In this document: positions 1 to 5,060 of the stretch, in pieces
Numbering within the stretch: position 1 is the stretch's first letter
Layout: each line of letters begins with the position of its first letter
Assembly (NCBI GenBank): GCA_017860725.1
Contig: JAGDMX010000210.1
Location: 1 to 5,657, forward strand
Reading direction: 5' to 3'
Source: Chloroflexota bacterium
Lineage (GTDB): Bacteria > Chloroflexota > Anaerolineae > Anaerolineales > UBA4823
Length of the DNA stretch: 5,657 nt
Notes under the pieces: generated by a model
The model's database searches: none
What the model was told of the DNA's origin: nothing
The model's input: the letters and a program-made list of their open reading frames with translations, nothing else
Position numbers and translations under genes: made by a program

Positions 1-116
1 TCGACCAGAAAGAACCCCGCCTGGGAATATATTACTGCCTTCGGTTTGTGCCGCCCCTGGCAAATGCCAATCGAGTGCTTCACTACATGTTGGGTAGCTC
101 AAATTGAAAATACATA
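1..116. other. Left flank without an assignable gene
   Basis: The + strand is open from the left edge in all three frames for a while (the third frame ends at a TGA at 105-107 with a tail resembling a protein C-terminus, ANRVLHYMLGSSN). One - strand frame is also open to the edge. None shows a recognisable domain, and the stretch is too short to choose. It may be the end of an upstream gene. Confidence 0.3.
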
Positions 117-144
117 TTGACAAATCGAAATTTATCGATATAAT
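117..144 (+). promoter_or_regulatory. Promoter of the arsRM module
   Basis: A perfect -35 hexamer TTGACA (117-122) and a perfect -10 hexamer TATAAT (139-144) are separated by 16 bp. Transcription would start at about 151-153, at the ATG of the repressor gene, so the transcript probably has little or no 5' leader. The promoter is strong by consensus and therefore needs a repressor; the inverted repeat between the two hexamers fits that role. What is seen: the hexamers and spacing. What is inferred: the start site and the strength. Confidence 0.85.
124..139. promoter_or_regulatory. Candidate ArsR operator in the promoter spacer
   Basis: The sequence ATCGA-AATTTA-TCGAT is an inverted repeat with 5-bp arms and a 6-bp centre. 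This is the same geometry as the TGAA-N6-TTCA core of many ArsR/SmtB-family operators. It fills the spacer and touches the -10 box, so a bound dimer would block RNA polymerase. A second copy of the 10-mer TTATCGATAT (first copy 132-141) lies at 157-166, over the first codons of arsR, and may extend the operator. Assignment to the adjacent ArsR is inference from position and symmetry. Confidence 0.6.
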
Positions 145-152
145 ACACATAG

Positions 153-467
153 ATGGTTATCGATATGAAAAATATTGACACGGTGGAATTTGGTAAAGCG
201 CTGGCAGATGAAACCCGCCAGAAAATCATGGGGCTGTGTTGCTGCAGGCAGTTAAGCGTTAATGAAATTGTCGACGCGCTGGATGTGGCACAGCCAACCG
301 TCTCACATCATTTGAAAATACTGAAGGATGCCGGATTAGTACGCGCCGAGCGTAAAGGCAAGCAGATGCTCTATACCCTCAATCAAGAGCGCCTGGCTCA
401 GGCGTGCTGCCAGGTGGCTGAGAGCTTCGCGCCGGAACATCCGATTGAGCTGGTCGCGATCCACTAA
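153..467 (+). CDS. arsR: ArsR/SmtB-family metalloregulator, probable arsenic-responsive repressor
   Basis: This is a 104-residue winged helix-turn-helix repressor of the ArsR/SmtB family, expected to bind its own promoter as a dimer and let go when As(III) binds. The N-terminal helix carries ALADETRQKIM (16-26), the recognition region is VAQPTVSHHLKILKDAGLV (45-63), and the wing is ERKGKQMLYTL (66-76). The usual length is about 100-120 residues. The classic E. coli ArsR metal site CVCDLC is absent: the equivalent stretch reads SVNEIV (35-40). Cysteines occur instead as a run C29-C30-C31 and a pair C85-C86 in the C-terminal helix, so the inducer site is probably built differently. The start at 153 has no ribosome binding site and coincides with the predicted transcript start; ATG 165 is an alternative start, also without one. 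arsM follows 81 bp downstream. Function as an arsenic sensor is inferred from this neighbour; another thiophilic metal cannot be excluded. Confidence 0.88.
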   Translation: MVIDMKNIDTVEFGKALADETRQKIMGLCCCRQLSVNEIVDALDVAQPTVSHHLKILKDAGLVRAERKGKQMLYTLNQERLAQACCQVAESFAPEHPIELVAIH

Positions 468-490
468 AACGCTCTTTTTTTGAACAATCA

Positions 491-515
491 TATCGAAGAA
501 TATACATATATCGAT
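491..515. promoter_or_regulatory. Second possible ArsR-type site before arsM
   Basis: ATCGA (492-496) and TCGAT (511-515) form inverted arms like those of the arsR operator but with a 14-bp centre. TATCGAT occurs at 509-515. The region is AT-rich with a weak TTGAAC-like element at 480-485, so a secondary promoter is possible, but no good -10 at the right distance was found. It may be a weaker auxiliary operator or chance similarity in AT-rich DNA. Confidence 0.25.
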
Positions 516-548
516 TGATAAAGAAATTTACCAGAAAGGATTTTGAGG

Positions 549-1442
549 ATGGAAACTAAAATTGTTCCCCACACAGAAAATCAAACGGGGGAGGCGCTGC
601 AAGACGTGCGCAATGCGGTGCGAGAGCATTATGGGCAGATAGCCCTTGAGGTATTGAACAATCCCAATACGAGCTGCTGCGCGCCACTGGACGGAACGCC
701 AGCCTCCTGCTGTGGCTCCGGAGATGAAACTGCGCTTTCACGGGTCATTGAGATGTATGAGACCTCCGACGTGGCCGAGCTCCCCTCTGAGGTGACCGGC
801 CTGTCCCTGGGCTGCGGCGATCCCATCACACTGGCATCTTTGAAGCCTGGCCAAACTGTGCTGGACCTGGGGTCTGGTGGCGGCATCGATTGCTTCCTGG
901 CCGCCAAACAGGTTGGCGAGACCGGTTATGTCATCGGTGTGGATATGACACCTCAAATGCTAGAAAAAGCGCGTGCTAACAAGGCCAGGATCGGAGTGAA
1001 AAATGTTGATTTTCGGCTGGGAGAGATCGAGCATCTGCCCGCTGCAGATGCCACCGTAGATGTAATCATTTCCAATTGCGTAATCAACCTCAGTCCCGAT
1101 AAACTACAGGTGTTTCGCGAGGCCTACCGGGTGCTAAAACCTGGCGGCAAGCTGGCAGTCAGCGATATTGTCACCAACGGACCCTTACCTCAAGCGATCA
1201 AAAACAGCCTGAGCGCCTGGGCAGGCTGCATTGCCGGCGCATTGGAAGCGGAGGAGTATATCGCAGCTATCGAAGCGGCCGGTTTTGTCAATGTGAGGCT
1301 AACGCCGGTATATATAGATCACGCTGTAATGGACGAAGCCGTTGAGCAGCTAGGCTTAGCGGATTATGTAGATCATTCAGACGACGAGCTGTACAAAGCA
1401 GTGTTCAGTGCGAAAGTCACCGCCCGAAAACCGGATTATTAA
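549..1442 (+). CDS. arsM: Arsenite S-adenosylmethionine methyltransferase ArsM
   Basis: This cytoplasmic class I SAM-dependent methyltransferase converts As(III) to methylated arsenicals. The protein is 297 residues from ATG 549. That start is chosen because AAGGA (536-540) lies 8 nt upstream; an in-frame TTG at 543 would be only 2 nt from it. The SAM-binding motif I is VLDLGSGGGID (104-114), followed by the acidic GVD (130-132) and the LKPGGKLAVSDIV strand region (196-208). Three cysteines match the ArsM arsenic-binding set: C89 in LGCGDP, C177 in SNCVINL and C227 in AGCIAGAL. C177 and C227 are 50 residues apart, the spacing I recall for Cys174/Cys224 in the Cyanidioschyzon enzyme. Two further vicinal pairs, C43-C44 and C54-C55, lie in the N-terminal region and may help capture As(III) from thiols. 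It follows arsR and is probably co-transcribed with it. No arsenite pump or arsenate reductase is present in the window. Confidence 0.93.
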   Translation: METKIVPHTENQTGEALQDVRNAVREHYGQIALEVLNNPNTSCCAPLDGTPASCCGSGDETALSRVIEMYETSDVAELPSEVTGLSLGCGDPITLASLKPGQTVLDLGSGGGIDCFLAAKQVGETGYVIGVDMTPQMLEKARANKARIGVKNVDFRLGEIEHLPAADATVDVIISNCVINLSPDKLQVFREAYRVLKPGGKLAVSDIVTNGPLPQAIKNSLSAWAGCIAGALEAEEYIAAIEAAGFVNVRLTPVYIDHAVMDEAVEQLGLADYVDHSDDELYKAVFSAKVTARKPDY

Positions 1443-1472
1443 ATACCAGTTAGTGCTTACAAAAATAAAATC

Positions 1473-1994
1473 TCATCCTGGCTGTGGAGGTTCTCCAGCC
1501 AGGAATCTTTTTTCAATCAGATCACTTAACTCCCGGATTTGCTCCCATGAAAATTGAGGAACTGTACTTGGCAGCACAACGTCTGTGACAATCGCGATCA
1601 ACTGATTAGGCCTGCAAAGCAATTCCAACCCTGTCTCACGGCGCACGACCTCCACTGCGGGCTTTCCGGCTTGTCTAAATCCTTCGGTCAAGATCAGATC
1701 GACGTTATTAATTTCCCTTACAATTTCATCCAGACTAAGCTCGCGCGCCAGTTGCCGGATGGATGCAAGTTTATCCGGCGCAGCAATAATCACATGATCG
1801 CTACCGGCTTGAGCATGGCGCCAGGTATCCTTGCCGGGCTGGTCGATGTCAAATCCCTGATGGGCGTGGTGCTTGATGGTTGCGATGCGGTAGTTTCGGA
1901 GTTTTAACTCTGGAATTAACTTTTCAAGCAGTGTTGTCTTTCCGGATTTCGAGCGCCCAACTATGGAGAGAATTGGGATGAGGGTATTATTCAT
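1473..1994 (-). CDS. mobB: Molybdopterin-guanine dinucleotide biosynthesis adaptor MobB
   Basis: This is a 173-residue P-loop GTPase-like protein of the MobB family, which assists MobA in attaching GMP to molybdopterin for bis-MGD enzymes. The Walker A motif is GRSKSGKTT (13-21). The family-typical TIKHHAHQGFDIDQPGKDTWRHAQAGSD stretch spans 39-66 (key residues K41, H42, H43, D49, D51, G54, D56, T57, R59, A61, G64), and DLILTEGF (99-106) is the Walker B-like segment. The length matches MobB. The frame stays open upstream to 2174, but that extension translates the neighbour's gene and a terminator out of frame and has no MobB character, so ATG 1994 is chosen. No Shine-Dalgarno sequence is visible; a TATAAT (2004-2009) lies 9 bp before the ATG, which suggests a near-leaderless transcript. 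The last eight codons form a terminator hairpin. No molybdoenzyme is in the window. Confidence 0.92.
   Translation of the reverse strand: MNNTLIPILSIVGRSKSGKTTLLEKLIPELKLRNYRIATIKHHAHQGFDIDQPGKDTWRHAQAGSDHVIIAAPDKLASIRQLARELSLDEIVREINNVDLILTEGFRQAGKPAVEVVRRETGLELLCRPNQLIAIVTDVVLPSTVPQFSWEQIRELSDLIEKRFLAGEPPQPG
1476..1513 (+). terminator. Intrinsic terminator of arsM, probably bidirectional
   Basis: TCCTGGC (1476-1482) pairs with GCCAGGA (1498-1504). The stem continues inward through TGGAG/CTCCA-type pairs with a 2-nt bulge and a GTT loop. On the + strand AATC and then six T residues (1508-1513) follow. On the - strand the same hairpin is followed, after five bases, by TTTTATTTTTG, so it can also end mobB. 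The hairpin lies inside the last codons of mobB and starts 33 bp after the arsM stop. Confidence 0.85.
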
Positions 1995-2003
1995 GACGGA
2001 TGA

Positions 2004-2009
2004 ATTATA
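2004..2009 (-). promoter_or_regulatory. Possible -10 element of mobB
   Basis: A perfect TATAAT on the - strand lies between the terminator of the CHRD gene and the mobB ATG, 9 bp from the start codon. No matching -35 was found at 16-18 bp, because that space is occupied by the terminator stem. mobB needs a promoter here if the terminator is efficient. The assignment rests on one hexamer in AT-rich DNA. Confidence 0.4.
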
Positions 2010-2012
2010 AAC

Positions 2013-2049
2013 AAAAAAGAGCTCCCGGTTCTGAGCAAACCGAAAGCTC
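2013..2049 (-). terminator. Intrinsic terminator of the CHRD gene
   Basis: Read on the - strand, GAGCTTTCGGTT pairs with AACCGGGAGCTC over 12 continuous positions (two of them U-G pairs) around a 7-base loop, followed directly by six T residues (2018-2013). It begins 21 bp after the CHRD stop codon. It is one-directional: no T-run follows on the + strand. Confidence 0.88.
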
Positions 2050-2070
2050 CGAGCAACTAGAATTGGTGAT

Positions 2071-2625
2071 CTAGGGATTATGATCGTGGCCAAAGAGCTG
2101 CCCCCGGATTTCACCACCTGGGAAATCCCCAGGTCCGGTGTTGGTAGGCGCAATCCCATCGTTGGTATGAACATTCACATAGGCATTGCCGGACTCAATC
2201 GCGTCGATTAAGGCGCTAAATGGTTGGCCTGCCAGGGGACCCACAAAGTTGTTTGCTGTAATCGTGCCTTCAGCAACGCCACCATCCAGCCGACCACCAC
2301 CAGCCGGTGCTCCCCCGGGTGTTGTGCTGGGGAAGAGCCAGACGACAACCGGTCCATTAATGCCAGGCGCCCCTATGTGGATGTGAGAGGCCACGACATT
2401 CTCAATGTTGGCCACAATGAGCTTGTAGTGAAGTTCTGTGCCATCCTCACTGAGCCGGAAGATAGCCTGACCTTGTCCGAGGGTTTCAATTACTACATCT
2501 TGGGGTGGGACTTCCTCATCACCGGATAGGTGGGTACGAAAGTTGCCTGCTGCCGCCAGTGCGATCCCAGCAGTTGCCAGCAGGGCGATCAGGATTAATA
2601 TGGCAATCCGATATATTTTCCTCAT
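2071..2625 (-). CDS. Secreted CHRD-domain protein
   Basis: The protein has 184 residues. The N-terminus is a clear Sec signal peptide: basic MRKIYR (1-6), a hydrophobic core of about 18 residues (7-24) and an ALAAA region for cleavage near 24-26. The rest is one CHRD domain (about 28-178), the immunoglobulin-like fold first noted in chordin and common in bacterial exported proteins. Hallmarks are LSGDEEVPP (33-41), SHIHIG (80-85), GPVVVWLF (91-98), AYVNVHT (148-154) and PGGEIRGQL (169-177). The biochemical role of bacterial CHRD proteins is not established; several His residues (81, 83, 153, 180, 182) would allow metal binding, but that is a guess. An in-frame ATG at 2640 is rejected as start because GGAGGT (2633-2638) lies 7 nt before ATG 2625 and would overlap the earlier start. 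It is likely a single-gene transcript, bounded downstream by its own terminator. Confidence 0.9.
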   Translation of the reverse strand: MRKIYRIAILILIALLATAGIALAAAGNFRTHLSGDEEVPPQDVVIETLGQGQAIFRLSEDGTELHYKLIVANIENVVASHIHIGAPGINGPVVVWLFPSTTPGGAPAGGGRLDGGVAEGTITANNFVGPLAGQPFSALIDAIESGNAYVNVHTNDGIAPTNTGPGDFPGGEIRGQLFGHDHNP

Positions 2626-2632
2626 AACATTT

Positions 2633-2638
2633 ACCTCC
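2633..2638 (-). promoter_or_regulatory. Ribosome binding site deciding the CHRD start
   Basis: GGAGGT on the - strand, 7 nt before ATG 2625, is a full-strength Shine-Dalgarno sequence. It lies within the first codons of the longer alternative beginning at 2640, which excludes that start. Confidence 0.85.
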
Positions 2639-2693
2639 ATTGGTTAGTGCCTGGTTTAGTGGATATAAGTTAAATAAAAATACGGAAAAGATC

Positions 2694-2709
2694 GATAAAT
2701 AGATTTATC
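2694..2709. promoter_or_regulatory. 16-bp palindrome upstream of the CHRD gene
   Basis: GATAAAT and ATTTATC flank a 2-bp centre, giving a symmetric site typical of a dimeric repressor or activator, about 70 bp upstream of the CHRD start codon. It overlaps, on the - strand, the 10-mer ATTTATCGAT (2700-2691), which is also present in the arsR operator (130-139). Poly-T follows on the - strand, so it could instead be a weak AT-rich terminator hairpin behind the phosphofructokinase gene; the 2-base centre makes that less likely. Confidence 0.4.
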
Positions 2710-2728
2710 CGGTCTTATTAATCTTTTA

Positions 2729-2759
2729 TTAAAATCAAGGTGATAGTATTAGCAACCTT
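2729..2759 (-). terminator. Weak possible terminator of the phosphofructokinase operon
   Basis: On the - strand AAGGT (2759-2755) can pair with ACCTT (2741-2737) across a 13-base loop, followed by GATTTTAAT. The stem is short and the T-run broken, so termination here would be inefficient or factor-assisted. It is the best candidate hairpin between the pfk stop and the palindrome at 2694-2709. Confidence 0.25.
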
Positions 2760-2779
2760 AGGGAGCTTAGTCAGTGAGG

Positions 2780-3871
2780 TCACATAGTAATTTCATTGCC
2801 GAAACAAATACCTAAAGCACGAGCTGTACGTACCATTTCTCCGTCCGGTGGGACGGTGCGCAGTTTCCCGATCGCATCGAGGATGGGCACCGGCTTGATT
2901 TCCGGTGGATGCAGCGCGACCATATGGCCATATTTACCTTCGGCAACCAGTTCCACGGCACTGACGCCGAAGCGAGTGCACAACTGGCGATCGACTGGAG
3001 TCGGCATACCGCCACGTTGCAAATGTCCGAGCACAACGCTACGGGTCTCTTTTGCGGTGCGCTGCTCGATCTCAGCCGCGACACGGGCAGCTATCCCACC
3101 CAGGTGCGCTTCACGGTCTGAACTGGCTGGCGCTAATGTGGTATAGGTACCTCCCTGCTGCAAGGCGCCTTCGGCAGTGATAACCAGCGTGAAGTGCTTG
3201 CCTTCTGCTTCCCGCTGATGAATTTTTGCCACGATGCTCTCGTAATTAAAGGGCAGCTCGGGGATCAAGATAACATCCGCGCCACCAGCGATCCCGGCAT
3301 ATAAAGCAATCCAACCGGCATAACGCCCCATTGTTTCCAAGACGAATACCCGATTGTGGCTGGCAGCCGTTGTGTGCAGGCGATCCAATGCATCCACCGC
3401 GCAAGCGACGGCCGTATCAAAGCCAAATGTCTGCAAGGTCGCTTGCAGATCGTTATCGATTGTTTTCGGCACACCCACCACCGGAACACCGTACTCGTAC
3501 ATTTGCTGTGCAATTGTCAGAGAGCCGTCCCCCCCGACCACGATCAAACAGCGCAGACCTAGGGTTTCAAAGTTTTGCTTTGCTTCTGAGAGGATCTCGT
3601 CCGGAACGCGGCGTACCTCACTGTGCCCGGTTTTAGCGGCGAATCGGCCGCGGTTGCTGGTCCCTAGGATTGTGCCGCCGCGGAACAGCAACCCATCCAA
3701 ATCATTGGCGGTCAGTGATCGGTAGCTAAGGGGGTCAAGCATGCCTTCAAACCCACCCTCGAAGCCAAGCGTTTCCCACCCCCGCCGGGCAGCAGCTTTG
3801 ACCACCGCCCGGATGACTGCGTTAAGGCCGGGGCAATCGCCCCCACCGGTCAGGATGCCTATTCTTACCAT
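2780..3871 (-). CDS. pfkA: 6-phosphofructokinase (ATP-type glycine, PPi-type lysine signature)
   Basis: The protein has 363 residues and belongs to the PFKA family, phosphorylating fructose 6-phosphate at C1 in glycolysis, in the cytoplasm. Motifs in order: GGGDCPGLNAVIR (9-21), the nucleotide-binding RGGTILGTSNRGRF (64-77), GGDGS (113-117), PKTIDND (135-141) with the catalytic Asp (139 by family alignment), and ETMGR (179-183) for fructose 6-phosphate. The residue equivalent to E. coli Gly104 is G116, as in ATP users. The residue equivalent to E. coli Gly124 is K136, as in pyrophosphate users. This mix is known from some ATP-dependent long-form enzymes (for example trypanosomal PFK), so ATP is the likelier donor but not certain. 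The start codon is preceded by AGGTGA (3875-3880), which overlaps the stop codon of the gene before it; the gap between the genes is 7 bp. It is the last gene of a glycan-export cluster, an uncommon place for a glycolytic enzyme. Confidence 0.93.
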   Translation of the reverse strand: MVRIGILTGGGDCPGLNAVIRAVVKAAARRGWETLGFEGGFEGMLDPLSYRSLTANDLDGLLFRGGTILGTSNRGRFAAKTGHSEVRRVPDEILSEAKQNFETLGLRCLIVVGGDGSLTIAQQMYEYGVPVVGVPKTIDNDLQATLQTFGFDTAVACAVDALDRLHTTAASHNRVFVLETMGRYAGWIALYAGIAGGADVILIPELPFNYESIVAKIHQREAEGKHFTLVITAEGALQQGGTYTTLAPASSDREAHLGGIAARVAAEIEQRTAKETRSVVLGHLQRGGMPTPVDRQLCTRFGVSAVELVAEGKYGHMVALHPPEIKPVPILDAIGKLRTVPPDGEMVRTARALGICFGNEITM

Positions 3872-3874
3872 AGC

Positions 3875-3880
3875 TCACCT
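3875..3880 (-). promoter_or_regulatory. pfk ribosome binding site overlapping upstream stop codon
   Basis: AGGTGA on the - strand matches the anti-Shine-Dalgarno complement and shares two bases with the TAG stop (3879-3881) of the acyltransferase-methyltransferase gene. Ribosomes ending there would be placed on the pfk start, which suggests translational coupling. Confidence 0.7.
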
Positions 3881-5048
3881 ACGAAGTTACACTAGCTACA
3901 ATCAATATTGAGCTCCAATAGGATTCGGCTAAATTAAATCGATTGCCGATCTTCTTCAGAAGACTTGCGATTCGCCGGTTAATCTTGATCGAATCCCAGT
4001 AATAATCATGTGGGCTGATCCTGACGCAGTCGCTCATCTCCACAATGTCGAAGCCTTCGGCGTGCAGCAGGCCAGCGATGCTTTCTTTCGTAAAAAAATT
4101 GCAGTGCGTGGGATCTGACCAGTGCGCGGCGACTAGGTTGTATTGCCTCATAGGATTATCCAGGCTGCAGTTTGGCACAGACAAGATAAATTTATCGCGG
4201 GTGCAACGAGCAATTTCACGAAGTGCTACTTCTGGTTGTGGGATATGTTCCAGTACTTCAAACGAGATGGATAGGTCAAAGGATTTATCGGCAAATGGCA
4301 GGCGAAGTGCCGAGGCGTTGAGAACATCCTGAGACATCTCTCCATACCACTCTGGGTAAAGAGTCTGATCAATCCCGGTCACAGAATAGCCCTGCTCTTG
4401 TAACTTCTTGACATAAGCCCCCCTGCCAGTCCCTATATCGAGGATTCTTGATCCTTGGGTCGCATGTCTTATGACTGTAGAGAGCCGCTCCGGGACGATG
4501 TATGCACCCCAATACTGTGCAGAAACATTAATTTCAGCCAGGTTGCTGCGCGAGACATTGGTCTGCTGAAATTCAGAGTTTAGCCGGTGATCTTCGACAG
4601 AGGATTCACTAATTTGAATCGTTTTGATATATTTAGCCGGATTACCACCGACGATCGTATAGGGTGCAACATCGTTTATCACGACGCTACCGGCAGCAAC
4701 TACAGCATGCTCTCCGATTGTGACCCCACCCAGGATGATCGCGCCACTCGCAATCCACGCCCCCTGCTTTATGTGGATAGGTTTCTCATAAATCATCTTC
4801 TGCCTATCCAGATTGAATGCTGCGTAATCGTGGGCACGCGCTAATACCATGACGCGATGGCCGAAAAAAGCATAATCTTCAATTATGATAGTACCGAAAG
4901 TCGAGCCTGCATTGATCAATGCATCGGCCAGATGAATATGGCTACCCAGGAAAATATTATGTGCACCGTGATACACGGTGAATCCATCAAACACATGGAT
5001 ATCTGTACCCTTGTGTTGAATTTGATCTAAGTATTGGCGCCCATTCAT
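3879..5048 (-). CDS. Two-domain enzyme: hexapeptide (LbH) acyltransferase fused to class I SAM methyltransferase
   Basis: This is a 389-residue protein with two recognisable catalytic domains. Residues about 15-144 form a left-handed beta-helix acyltransferase of the WbbJ/NodL/maltose O-acetyltransferase type: imperfect hexapeptide turns, the loop ARAHDY (70-75) whose H73 is the likely catalytic base, the GVTIGEHAVVAAGSVV segment (108-123) and the family-ending GGNPAKYI (134-141). After a polar linker (about 145-180) comes a methyltransferase with motif I ILDIGTGRGAY (202-212), GID (225-227), LPFADKSFDLSISFEVLEHI (250-269) and LSVPN (289-293). It probably acetylates and methylates sugars of a surface glycan in the cytoplasm. 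The frame is open to a GTG at 5057, but AAGG (5059-5062) is only one base from that and 10 bases from ATG 5048, which is preferred. The 12-bp gap to the Wzt-like gene and the overlapping ribosome binding site indicate one operon. The sugar, acyl donor and methylated position are unknown. Confidence 0.87.
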   Translation of the reverse strand: MNGRQYLDQIQHKGTDIHVFDGFTVYHGAHNIFLGSHIHLADALINAGSTFGTIIIEDYAFFGHRVMVLARAHDYAAFNLDRQKMIYEKPIHIKQGAWIASGAIILGGVTIGEHAVVAAGSVVINDVAPYTIVGGNPAKYIKTIQISESSVEDHRLNSEFQQTNVSRSNLAEINVSAQYWGAYIVPERLSTVIRHATQGSRILDIGTGRGAYVKKLQEQGYSVTGIDQTLYPEWYGEMSQDVLNASALRLPFADKSFDLSISFEVLEHIPQPEVALREIARCTRDKFILSVPNCSLDNPMRQYNLVAAHWSDPTHCNFFTKESIAGLLHAEGFDIVEMSDCVRISPHDYYWDSIKINRRIASLLKKIGNRFNLAESYWSSILIVASVTS

Positions 5049-5060
5049 GTTCAACACGCC

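Noticed and set aside
3..107. C-terminal tail of an upstream + strand gene
   Set aside because: All three + frames are open here and no domain is recognisable in 34 residues, so it is not called as a gene.
468..490. Terminator between arsR and arsM from the T-run at 474-481
   Set aside because: No stable hairpin precedes the T-run, so read-through into arsM is expected.
543..548. TTG start for arsM six bases before ATG 549
   Set aside because: It would leave only 2 nt to the AAGGA ribosome binding site; ATG 549 has a normal 8-nt spacing.
1995..2174. 60-codon N-terminal extension of MobB in the same frame
   Set aside because: It overlaps the CHRD 3' end and a strong terminator, has no family similarity, and the P-loop begins 12 residues after Met at 1994, as in normal MobB proteins.
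2186..2529. + strand open frames opposite the CHRD gene
   Set aside because: They are antisense shadows with Pro/Ser-rich composition, no ribosome binding site and no family features.
2626..2640. Earlier ATG of the CHRD protein
   Set aside because: Its first codons are the GGAGGT site for the next ATG, and a basic signal-peptide start MRKIYR is standard.
3331..3725. + strand open frames opposite pfk
   Set aside because: They mirror a strongly conserved gene on the other strand and show no domain or start signal.
5049..5057. GTG start of the acyltransferase-methyltransferase
   Set aside because: It is one base from the AAGG element; ATG 5048 has acceptable spacing and adds no loss of domain sequence.
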